Part shown: one piece after another, positions 1-5,953 of the stretch | Numbering within the stretch: position 1 is the stretch's first letter | How the letters are laid out: each line of letters begins with the position of its first letter | From: Actinomycetota bacterium | GTDB taxonomy: Bacteria > Actinomycetota > Acidimicrobiia > Acidimicrobiales > JAFATL01 | NCBI GenBank assembly: GCA_019243975.1 | Contig: JAFATL010000068.1 | Span: 1 to 8,415 of the forward strand | Reading direction: 5' to 3' | Length of the DNA: 8,415 nucleotides | The notes under the pieces: model-generated | Databases searched by the model: none | Seen by the model: the letters and a program-made list of their open reading frames with translations, nothing else | What the model was told of the DNA's origin: nothing | Program-made: the position numbers and the translations under genes

Positions 1-976
1 CGGTCGCAACTTCTACCGGGCCGCCAAGAAGGCCGGGGCCGACGTCGACCTGGTCGCCGTCAACGACCTGACGTCGCCCGAGATCAACGCCCACCTCCTC
101 AAGTACGACTCGACCCACGGCAAGCTCGACGAGGAGGTGAAGGTCACGGGCGACGGCATCTCCGTCGGCGGCGACTCCTTCAAGGTGTTCGCCGAGCGCG
201 ACCCCAAGAACCTGCCGTGGGGCGACCTGGGTGTCGACGTCGTCGTCGAGTCGACCGGCATCTTCACCGAGCGCGACAAGGCAGCCGCCCACATCGATGC
301 CGGCGCTCCCCGCGTGATCATCTCCGCCCCGGCCACGGGTGCCGACGCCACGTTCGTGGTCGGTGTCAACGACGACTCGTTCGACCCGGCGGCCCACACC
401 ATCGTGTCCAACGCCTCGTGCACCACCAACTGCTTCGTGCCGATGATCAAGGTGCTCGACGACGCGTTCGGCGTCGAGAAGGGCCTGATGACGACGGTCC
501 ACGCCTACACCAACGACCAGAACCTGCTCGACCTGGTGCACAAGGACCTGCGCCGGGCCCGGGCCGCCGCCGTCAACATCGTGCCCGCCTCCACGGGCGC
601 CGCTCGGGCCACCGGGCTGGTGCTGCAGTCGATGCAGGGCAAGCTCGACGGCACCGCCCTGCGCGTGCCGGTGCAGGACGGGTCGATCACCGACTTCGTC
701 GGCATCCTCAGCCGTGACGTGACGGTTGAAGAGGTCAATGACGCGTACCGCGCCGCCGCCGGCTCCGGCCCGCTGGCCAAGGTGCTCGAGTACTCCGAAG
801 ACCCGATCGTGTCGTCCGACATCGTCGGCTCGGCAGCGTCGTGCACGTTCGACTCGCCCCTCACCATGGCCATGGGCAACCTGGTCAAGGTGCTGGGCTG
901 GTACGACAACGAGTGGGGCTACAGCAACCGCCTCGTCGACCTCGCCATCATCGTCGGCAAGGCCAACCAGAAGTAA
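1..976 (+). CDS. gap: Glyceraldehyde-3-phosphate dehydrogenase, type I (5' partial)
   Basis: This cytosolic glycolytic enzyme oxidises and phosphorylates glyceraldehyde 3-phosphate to 1,3-bisphosphoglycerate with NAD. The gene runs off the left edge. The first full codon is at base 2, and the fragment opens at G-R-N-F-Y-R, the end of the family's N-terminal GFGRIGRN motif, so only about a dozen residues are missing. Visible landmarks, numbered from base 2, are the NAD-type A-V-N-D-L strand end and the active-site SNASCTTNC (catalytic Cys at 419-421, fragment residue 140). The general-base His lies in TTVHAYTNDQ (500-502), and the C-terminal WYDNEWGYSNR is intact. The chain ends at TAA 974-976. 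The in-frame ATG at 137 is internal, because conserved sequence precedes it. One oddity is that the usual L-P coenzyme-selectivity pair reads L-V (533-538). It heads a glycolysis operon, with pgk starting 3 bases after the stop. Identity is very secure. Confidence 0.97.
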   Translation, partial: GRNFYRAAKKAGADVDLVAVNDLTSPEINAHLLKYDSTHGKLDEEVKVTGDGISVGGDSFKVFAERDPKNLPWGDLGVDVVVESTGIFTERDKAAAHIDAGAPRVIISAPATGADATFVVGVNDDSFDPAAHTIVSNASCTTNCFVPMIKVLDDAFGVEKGLMTTVHAYTNDQNLLDLVHKDLRRARAAAVNIVPASTGAARATGLVLQSMQGKLDGTALRVPVQDGSITDFVGILSRDVTVEEVNDAYRAAAGSGPLAKVLEYSEDPIVSSDIVGSAASCTFDSPLTMAMGNLVKVLGWYDNEWGYSNRLVDLAIIVGKANQK

Positions 977-979
977 GTA

Positions 980-2080
980 GTGCCGCTCCCGCAGCTGGAG
1001 GACCTGCCTGACCCTTCCGGGCGGCGGGTCCTGGTTCGAGCCGACTTCAACGTCCCCATCAAGGACGGGGTCATCGAGGACGACCTGCGCATCCGCGCCG
1101 CCCTGCCCACGATCCAGTGGCTGCAGGAGAAGGGCGCGCACGTCACCACGTGCAGCCACCTCGGCCGGCCCAAGGGCAAGGCCGACCCGAAGTACTCGAT
1201 GGACCCCGTGCGGGCCCGGCTGGCCGAGCTGGCACCGGGTGTCGACCTGCTCGAGAACCTGCGCTTCGACCCGGGTGAGGAAGGCAACGACCCCGCGTTC
1301 GTCCAGAAGCTGATCGAGGGGCAGGATCTCTACGTCGACGACGCCTTCGGCGCGGCCCACCGCGCCCACGCATCGATCGTGGGGCCGCCCCAGTTCCTGC
1401 CCAGCGCCGCGGGCCGCCTGCTGGCGCGCGAGGTCGAGGTGCTGAGTGGGTTGCTCGAATCACCGAAGCGCCCCTTCGTCACCGTGCTCGGCGGCGCCAA
1501 GGTGAGCGACAAGCTCGGTGTGATCCGGGCCCTCCTCACCAAGGCCGACACCCTGCTGGTCGGCGGCGGCATGTGCTTCACGTTCTTCGTGGCCATGGGC
1601 CACCGCGTCGGCGACTCGCTGCTCGAGGCCGACATGGTCGACACGTGCAAGCAGCTGCTCGCCGACGCGGGCGACCGCATCGTGTTGCCGAGCGACGTGG
1701 TCGCCATGGGCCCAGGCGACGAGGTGCGCCAGCTCGGGCGCAGCATCCCCGACGGGTGGAAGGGCCTCGACGTCGGGCCGGGTACGGCCGCCGACTTCAC
1801 CGACCGCGTCGAAGAGGCGCGCACGGTGCTGTGGAACGGGCCCATGGGCGTGTTCGAAGACGACCGCTTCGCATCGGGCACCCGCGCGGTGGCCGAGGCG
1901 GTCGCCAACTGCCGCGGCTTCACCGTCGTCGGGGGCGGCGACAGCGCCAGCGCCCTGGCCAAGTTCGGCCTCGACGACGAGGTCGACCACCTCTCCACCG
2001 GCGGGGGCGCGTCACTCGAGTTCATCGAGTACGGCGACCTCCCCGGCCTGGAGGCACTCAGAAAGGGAACGCGTGGCTGA
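980..2080 (+). CDS. pgk: Phosphoglycerate kinase, short N-domain form
   Basis: This cytosolic enzyme transfers the acyl phosphate of 1,3-bisphosphoglycerate to ADP, giving ATP and 3-phosphoglycerate. The predicted protein is 366 aa. Substrate-site landmarks are RADFNVP (residues 20-26), SHLGRP (59-64), ENLRF (92-96) and AAHRAHAS (125-132). Nucleotide-site landmarks are GGAKVSDK (171-178), GGGMCF, WNGPMGVFE (285-293), GGGDSAS (318-324) and STGGGAS (339-345). Bacterial Pgks usually have about 390-400 residues. Here the N-domain runs from the helix after HLGRP almost directly into LLENLRF (around residues 84-90), dropping roughly 25 residues seen in most homologues. All recognised active-site residues remain, so I expect an active enzyme rather than a pseudogene. 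The GTG start lies 3 bases after the gap stop and has no convincing Shine-Dalgarno, suggesting translational coupling. The end overlaps tpiA by 8 bases. Confidence 0.96.
   Translation: MPLPQLEDLPDPSGRRVLVRADFNVPIKDGVIEDDLRIRAALPTIQWLQEKGAHVTTCSHLGRPKGKADPKYSMDPVRARLAELAPGVDLLENLRFDPGEEGNDPAFVQKLIEGQDLYVDDAFGAAHRAHASIVGPPQFLPSAAGRLLAREVEVLSGLLESPKRPFVTVLGGAKVSDKLGVIRALLTKADTLLVGGGMCFTFFVAMGHRVGDSLLEADMVDTCKQLLADAGDRIVLPSDVVAMGPGDEVRQLGRSIPDGWKGLDVGPGTAADFTDRVEEARTVLWNGPMGVFEDDRFASGTRAVAEAVANCRGFTVVGGGDSASALAKFGLDDEVDHLSTGGGASLEFIEYGDLPGLEALRKGTRG
2063..2068 (+). promoter_or_regulatory. Ribosome binding site for tpiA
   Basis: AAGGGA lies 4 bases before the GTG at 2073, inside the last codons of pgk. 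It supports the GTG as the tpiA start even though it overlaps the pgk stop. Confidence 0.6.
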
Positions 2081-2855
2081 GCGCAAGCCGCTGATCTCCG
2101 GCAACTGGAAGATGCACCACACCCACCTGGAGGCGATCCGGGTGGTGCAGAAGCTGTCGTACGCGCTGAAGGACACCGACTACGAGGCGGCCGACGTCTC
2201 CGTCCACCCCGCCTTCACCGCTCTGCGCGCCATCCAGACGCTCATCGACGCCGACCGGCTGTCGATCATCCTGGGCGCCCAGCACTGCCACTGGGAGCCG
2301 AAGGGCGCGTTCACGGGCGAGGTCAGCCCGACGATGCTCGCCGCCCTGCAGGTCACCTACGTCATTGCGGGCCACTCCGAGCGGCGCGAGCTGTTCGGCG
2401 AGACCGACGAGGTGGTGAACCTGAAGGTGAAGGCCATCCTCGCCAACGGGATGACGCCGATCATGTGCGTGGGGGAGACGCTCGACGAGCGGGAGGCAGG
2501 CGACACCGACGCCAAGGTGAGCGGCCAGGTGAAGGCCGGGTTAGAGGGGCTCACGGCCGAGCAGGTCGGCGGCATGGTGGTCGCCTACGAGCCCATCTGG
2601 GCCATCGGCACGGGGCGCAACGCAACCCCTGATGACGCCCAGGCCACCATCGCCAGCATTCGCGGCGCGGTCGCCAACGTCGCCGGTGCCGATGCCGCCG
2701 CGACCGTGCGGATCCAGTACGGCGGGTCGGTCAAGCCGGCCAACGCGGCCGAGATCCTGGCCCAACCCGACATCGACGGGGCCCTCGTGGGCGGCGCCAG
2801 CCTCGATCCCGACGAATTCGCGCCCATAGTGCAGGCTGCACCGCGCCGAGGGTGA
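2073..2855 (+). CDS. tpiA: Triosephosphate isomerase
   Basis: This cytosolic TIM-barrel enzyme interconverts dihydroxyacetone phosphate and glyceraldehyde 3-phosphate, feeding the dehydrogenase encoded upstream. The protein is 260 aa, normal to slightly long for the family. Catalytic residues are visible: Asn11 and Lys13 in GNWKMHH, the electrophile His101 in IAGHSERR, and the base Glu173 in AYEPIWAIGTG, which also carries the mobile loop 6. The phosphate-binding QYGGSVKP and GALVGGASLDPDEF segments close the barrel. The GTG start is chosen because MAERKPLISGNWK places the motif at the usual N-terminal position and a Shine-Dalgarno precedes it. The gene overlaps the pgk stop by 8 bases, so the two are probably co-translated. 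The sequence style, with GAQHCHWEPKGAFTGEVSP in the middle, resembles Acidimicrobiia enzymes as I remember them. Nothing looks broken. Confidence 0.97.
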   Translation: MAERKPLISGNWKMHHTHLEAIRVVQKLSYALKDTDYEAADVSVHPAFTALRAIQTLIDADRLSIILGAQHCHWEPKGAFTGEVSPTMLAALQVTYVIAGHSERRELFGETDEVVNLKVKAILANGMTPIMCVGETLDEREAGDTDAKVSGQVKAGLEGLTAEQVGGMVVAYEPIWAIGTGRNATPDDAQATIASIRGAVANVAGADAAATVRIQYGGSVKPANAAEILAQPDIDGALVGGASLDPDEFAPIVQAAPRRG

Positions 2856-2870
2856 AGCGTGTTAGCTTCT

Positions 2871-2896
2871 CCGACCGGTTGGAAATGAACACATTT
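2871..2896. promoter_or_regulatory. Two adjacent small dyads upstream of secG (possible operator or leader structure)
   Basis: The 49-base tpiA-secG spacer holds two back-to-back inverted repeats. CCGACCGGTTGG (2871-2882) is a palindrome if one G-T pair is allowed. AAATG-AACA-CATTT (2883-2896) has a perfect 5-bp stem and is unusually AT-rich for this DNA. They end one base before the GAGG Shine-Dalgarno (2897-2900) of secG. A role as operator, leader hairpin or nothing at all cannot be decided from one sequence. No clear -35/-10 pair accompanies them. Confidence 0.25.
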
Positions 2897-2904
2897 GAGG
2901 CCCC

Positions 2905-3135
2905 GTGCTGACAGCCGTCATCGTCGTCGTTCACGTGATCGTGTCTGTGGCACTGATCGCGTTGATCCTGCTGCACAGCGGCAGAGGTGGTGGGCTGTCC
3001 GACATGTTCGGGGGAAGCATCGGCGCGGCCGCAGCTGGGTCGACCGTCGTCGAGCGCAACCTCGACCGGATCACAGTGGCGGCGGCCATCGTGTTCTCCT
3101 TCACCACCATCATTTTGGCGATCCGCCTGCAGTAA
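2905..3135 (+). CDS. secG: Preprotein translocase subunit SecG
   Basis: SecG is the small accessory membrane subunit of the SecYEG channel, which exports unfolded proteins with the SecA motor. The 76-aa product has the family layout: a hydrophobic helix at residues 2-23, a glycine-rich cytoplasmic loop containing LLHSGRGGGLSDMFGG (about 22-37), then S-x-V-V-E-R-N-L-D-R-I-T-V leading into a second helix (about 55-74). Length and topology match other bacterial SecG proteins. The GTG start is preceded by GAGG 4 bases upstream. The location directly after tpiA is a known actinobacterial arrangement and supports the call. It ends 40 bases before the next gene, a lipoprotein that itself needs Sec export, though that link is only circumstantial. 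Confidence 0.93.
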   Translation: MLTAVIVVVHVIVSVALIALILLHSGRGGGLSDMFGGSIGAAAAGSTVVERNLDRITVAAAIVFSFTTIILAIRLQ

Positions 3136-3159
3136 CCAATCGGCGAACATCCCCGGACC

Positions 3160-3167
3160 AAGGAGGT
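3160..3167 (+). promoter_or_regulatory. Strong ribosome binding site inside a short hairpin, binding-protein gene
   Basis: AAGGAGGT is a near-perfect anti-16S match, the best in the window, and sits 8 bases before the GTG at 3176. It decides the start of the binding-protein gene. It is also embedded in a possible RNA hairpin, GGACC (3155-3159), loop AAGGA, GGTCC (3165-3169), so half of the site is in the loop and half in the stem. Confidence 0.85.
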
Positions 3168-3175
3168 CCTGTCAG

Positions 3176-4864
3176 GTGTCACGCAAGCAGCCCGTCATCT
3201 GGGTTCTCGCTGTCGCGCTCTCCATGGCAATGGTGGCGGGCGCGTGCGGGAAGAGCAGCAAGAAGACCAGCTCCGGCTCGACCGAGAAGGCCACCGAAGG
3301 TGGCGACCTCGTCTTCGCAGCCGAGCAGGAGCCCGACTGCATGGACTGGATCGCCAGCTGCTCGGGCGCAGCGTGGGGCGTCTACACGGTCCAGACCAAC
3401 ACCATGCCGCGCGTGTTCGACTTCACGTCCGACTCGAAGTACAAGCCGAGCGTGCTGATGGCGTCGGCGCCCGAGCTCACCACCACACCGAGCCAGAAGG
3501 TGACCTACAAGATCAACCCGAAGGCAGTGTGGGACGACGGGCAGCCCATCACGTCCCACGACTTCAAGTACACGTGGGATCAGATCGCCAACGGTAAGGA
3601 CATCTACGACAAGACCGGCTACGAGCTGATCACCGGCGTCGACGACTCCGACCCGCACACTGCGGTCGTGTCGTTCAAGCAGAACTACCCCGACTGGCGC
3701 GACCTGTTCGGCGGGTTCTACGGCGTGTTCCCGAGCCACCTGCTCGAGGGCAAGGACCGCGACGCGTTGATGAAGGACGGCTACCAGTTCTCCGGTGGCC
3801 CGTGGAAGCTCGACCACTGGACCAAGGGCCAGGAGACGAAGCTCGTCCCCAACCCGAAGTTCTGGGGCCAGAAGCCGCACCTGGCGAGCATCACCTTCAA
3901 GCTGCAGGCCGACACCGCGGCCGAGCAGGCCGCGTACGAGTCGGGCCAGGTCTCGATGACCTACCCGCAGGCGCAGCCCGGCCAGGAGAAGCTGAAGGGC
4001 CTGCCCAACACCAGCTTCACGGCCATCTCGGGTCTGTCGTACGAGGGCCTGTGGTTCAACGCCTCGAAGGCGCCGCTCACCAGCCTCAAGTTCCGTCAGG
4101 CGCTGGCCTACGCCACCGACCGTGACGCGATCGTGAAGCAGCTGTTCGCACCGGTGCAGCCCGACATCAAGCGCATCGACAGCTTCTTCACCCCGGCGTT
4201 CGGCGACGCGTACACGACCGACTTCGCGCAGTACTCGCCGGTCAACCAGAGCAAGGTCGACGAGCTCATGACGGCCGACGGCTGGAAGAAGGGTGCCGAC
4301 GGCATCTGGGCCAAGGGCGCGCAGAAGGCCAACGTCGAGCTGAAGACCACCACCGGCAACAAGCGCCGTGAGCTCACTGCGCAGATCCTGCAGAGCCAGT
4401 GGAAGACGGCCGGCTTCAACATGACGCTCACCGAAGAGAAGTCGAGCGTCTTGTTCGGGCAGGACGCGCCCAAGGGCAACTTCCAGGTGGCGCTCTACGC
4501 CCAGACGCCGAGCTCCAACGACCCGGGCCAGTGCCTGCTGTGGTGCAGCAAGAACATCCCGGGCCCGGCCAACAACAACAGCGGCCAGAACTGGACGCGG
4601 GTCACCGCCGCCTCGGCGGCCCCGGGCGGCATCCAGGCCATGGACACGCCGTGGACGGCGGCCGACCAGGAGCTCGACGTCGCCAAGCGGCTCGATGCCG
4701 TGAAGGCCGGCGCCAAGGCCGTCGCCGACAACATCCCGGGTCTGCCGATCGACCCGTTCCCGGACATCATCGTCTACAACACCGCGAAGATCGGCGGTCC
4801 GGTCACCCACAACTTCGCCTTCGGGCCGTGGGTGAACGCCAACCTCTGGTTCCTCAAGAAGTAG
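3176..4864 (+). CDS. ABC importer substrate-binding lipoprotein, family 5 (peptide/nickel type)
   Basis: This is the extracytoplasmic binding component that captures ligand and delivers it to the permeases encoded downstream. The predicted precursor is 562 aa. The N-terminus is a lipoprotein signal: M-S-R-K, a hydrophobic stretch, then V-A-G-A-C with Cys24 as the lipidated residue. The -3 Ala makes the lipobox slightly weak. A Ser/Lys-rich tether follows. Family-5 features include V-W-D-D-G-Q-P-I-T-S-H-D-F-K-Y-T-W (about 118-134) and L-K-F-R-Q-A-L-A-Y-A-T-D-R-D-A-I-V (about 304-320). Besides Cys24 there are four cysteines in two close pairs, C55/C62 and C453/C457. The reading frame stays open much further upstream, but the GTG at 3176 has an excellent ribosome binding site and puts the signal peptide at the terminus. 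The ligand cannot be read from sequence. Oligopeptides or dipeptides are likeliest by family, with nickel or sugars possible. Confidence 0.93.
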   Translation: MSRKQPVIWVLAVALSMAMVAGACGKSSKKTSSGSTEKATEGGDLVFAAEQEPDCMDWIASCSGAAWGVYTVQTNTMPRVFDFTSDSKYKPSVLMASAPELTTTPSQKVTYKINPKAVWDDGQPITSHDFKYTWDQIANGKDIYDKTGYELITGVDDSDPHTAVVSFKQNYPDWRDLFGGFYGVFPSHLLEGKDRDALMKDGYQFSGGPWKLDHWTKGQETKLVPNPKFWGQKPHLASITFKLQADTAAEQAAYESGQVSMTYPQAQPGQEKLKGLPNTSFTAISGLSYEGLWFNASKAPLTSLKFRQALAYATDRDAIVKQLFAPVQPDIKRIDSFFTPAFGDAYTTDFAQYSPVNQSKVDELMTADGWKKGADGIWAKGAQKANVELKTTTGNKRRELTAQILQSQWKTAGFNMTLTEEKSSVLFGQDAPKGNFQVALYAQTPSSNDPGQCLLWCSKNIPGPANNNSGQNWTRVTAASAAPGGIQAMDTPWTAADQELDVAKRLDAVKAGAKAVADNIPGLPIDPFPDIIVYNTAKIGGPVTHNFAFGPWVNANLWFLKK

Positions 4865-4872
4865 CCATCACC

Positions 4873-4903
4873 GGCCTGGCGCGTCCAGGGGACGCGCCAG
4901 GCC
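4873..4903 (+). terminator. Perfect 14-bp GC hairpin between binding-protein and permease genes
   Basis: GGCCTGGCGCGTCC (4873-4886), a 3-base AGG loop, and GGACGCGCCAGGCC (4890-4903) pair without mismatch. It begins 8 bases after the binding-protein stop and ends 12 bases before the permease Shine-Dalgarno. No T-run follows, so it is not a classic intrinsic terminator, although U-less hairpins are common behind genes in high-GC actinobacteria. It may act as a partial terminator or as a 3' mRNA-stabilising structure. Either would raise binding protein relative to permeases, as is known for binding-protein operons such as malE-malF. Confidence 0.7.
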
Positions 4904-4915
4904 CGGTGGTACCGT

Positions 4916-4920
4916 GAGGT
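4916..4920 (+). promoter_or_regulatory. Ribosome binding site for the B permease
   Basis: GAGGT lies 4 bases before TTG 4925. It supports the unusual TTG start, since no in-frame ATG or GTG lies at a suitable distance. Confidence 0.55.
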
Positions 4921-4924
4921 CACC

Positions 4925-5953
4925 TTGCTGACGTTCGTCGCCCGCCGGATCGCTTACTCCGTGCCGGTGGTGCTGGTCGCGTCTCTGCTGGTTTTCGTGT
5001 TCGTGTACAACACGACCGATCCGCTGGCGCGTTACCGCGCGTCGCGCGACCCGACCGTGATCACCCAGCAGGGTCTGCGAGCGGGGCTGCTGGAGAAGCC
5101 GTGCACGGTGGTCGGGCACTCCGCCGGTGGCAACGAGATCCTCAAATGCCACAAGCGGAACGTGTTCAAGCAATACGGCAGCTGGCTCTCGAAGTTCGTG
5201 CGGGGCGACATGGGCACGAGCTTCGTGACCGGTCACCGGGTGAGCACCGACCTGCGCAACGCCCTGTGGAACACCCTGCAGCTCATCGTGTGGGGCGTGC
5301 TCTTGTCCGCCCTCCTCGCCATCGCCATCGGCGTGTACAGCGCGGTGCGCCAGTACTCGATCCTCGACTACACGTTCACCGGGCTCTCGTTCGTGGGGTT
5401 GTCGATGCCGCCCTTCTGGTTCGGGCTCATCGCCATCCAGTTCTTCTCCATCGACCTCAAGAACTGGTTCAACCTCAAAGAGCCGATCTTCTTCTCCATC
5501 GGGCTGCACAGCTCGCAGGGGGCGGGCTTCATCGACTTCGGGCGCCACCTGTTCCTGCCCGTCATCACCCTGACCGTGCAGATCATCGCCGAGTGGAGCC
5601 GGTACCAGCGGTCCTCGATGCTCGACGTGATGTCGTCCGACTACATCCGCACGGCGCGGGCCAAGGGGTTGGGCCGGCGCCAGGTCGTGTTCAAGCACGG
5701 CCTGCGCAACGCCCTGATCCCGCTCGTCACCGTGATGGCGATCGACATCGGCGCCTTGTTCGGCGGCCTCCTCGTCACCGAGCAGATCTTCTCGTGGCCC
5801 GGCATGGGCAAGCTGTTCCTCGACGCTCTGCTCAACGGCGACACCAACGTGCTGCTGCCGTGGCTCATGGTCACGGCGCTGTTCATCATTCTGTTCAACC
5901 TGCTGGCCGACGTGCTCTACGGCCTGCTCGACCCCCGGATCCGGCTGGCGTGA
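4925..5953 (+). CDS. dppB: Peptide ABC importer permease, DppB/OppB type
   Basis: This is one of the two inner-membrane subunits forming the translocation path of the importer. The product is 342 aa with the expected six hydrophobic helices. The first is at about residues 9-30, followed by a long extracytoplasmic loop with the family motif F-V-R-G-D-M-G-T-S. The remaining five lie in the BPD_transp_1 domain. The ATPase-contacting EAA loop is clear: Y-I-R-T-A-R-A-K-G-L-G-R-R-Q-V-V (from residue 240) leading to R-N-A-L-I-P. The chain ends D-P-R-I-R, typical of DppB. The TTG start gives the usual short N-terminus (M-L-T-F-V-A-R-R) and has a nearby GAGGT. The first loop is longer than in textbook DppB and holds two cysteines, C60 and C75. 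The gene overlaps the next by GTGA, so the two permeases are probably made in step. The symbol marks the family; the ligand is not proven. Confidence 0.93.
   Translation: MLTFVARRIAYSVPVVLVASLLVFVFVYNTTDPLARYRASRDPTVITQQGLRAGLLEKPCTVVGHSAGGNEILKCHKRNVFKQYGSWLSKFVRGDMGTSFVTGHRVSTDLRNALWNTLQLIVWGVLLSALLAIAIGVYSAVRQYSILDYTFTGLSFVGLSMPPFWFGLIAIQFFSIDLKNWFNLKEPIFFSIGLHSSQGAGFIDFGRHLFLPVITLTVQIIAEWSRYQRSSMLDVMSSDYIRTARAKGLGRRQVVFKHGLRNALIPLVTVMAIDIGALFGGLLVTEQIFSWPGMGKLFLDALLNGDTNVLLPWLMVTALFIILFNLLADVLYGLLDPRIRLA

Noticed and set aside
2862..2867. TTAGCT as a -10 promoter element before secG
   Set aside because: No matching -35 element lies about 17 bases upstream, and one hexamer is not evidence enough.
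2987..3175. Upstream extension of the binding-protein frame through secG
   Set aside because: The extension overlaps secG and would bury the signal peptide. The GTG at 3176 has a near-perfect Shine-Dalgarno.
3179..4810. 543-codon open frame on the minus strand opposite the binding-protein gene
   Set aside because: Long antisense frames are expected opposite GC-rich coding DNA. The translation is low-complexity (Arg/Val/Gly/Leu) with no recognisable domain, while the plus strand encodes a clear family.
5107..5133. G-H-S-A-G-G in the dppB loop, resembling the esterase nucleophile elbow GxSxG
   Set aside because: It lies in a short permease loop with no alpha/beta-hydrolase fold or other catalytic residues. 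The motif is short enough to be chance.
5101..5949. Upstream extension of the dppC frame to a 615-residue protein
   Set aside because: This part overlaps dppB in another frame, is Arg/Pro/His-rich and has no family match. The homologous part begins near 5950-6070.
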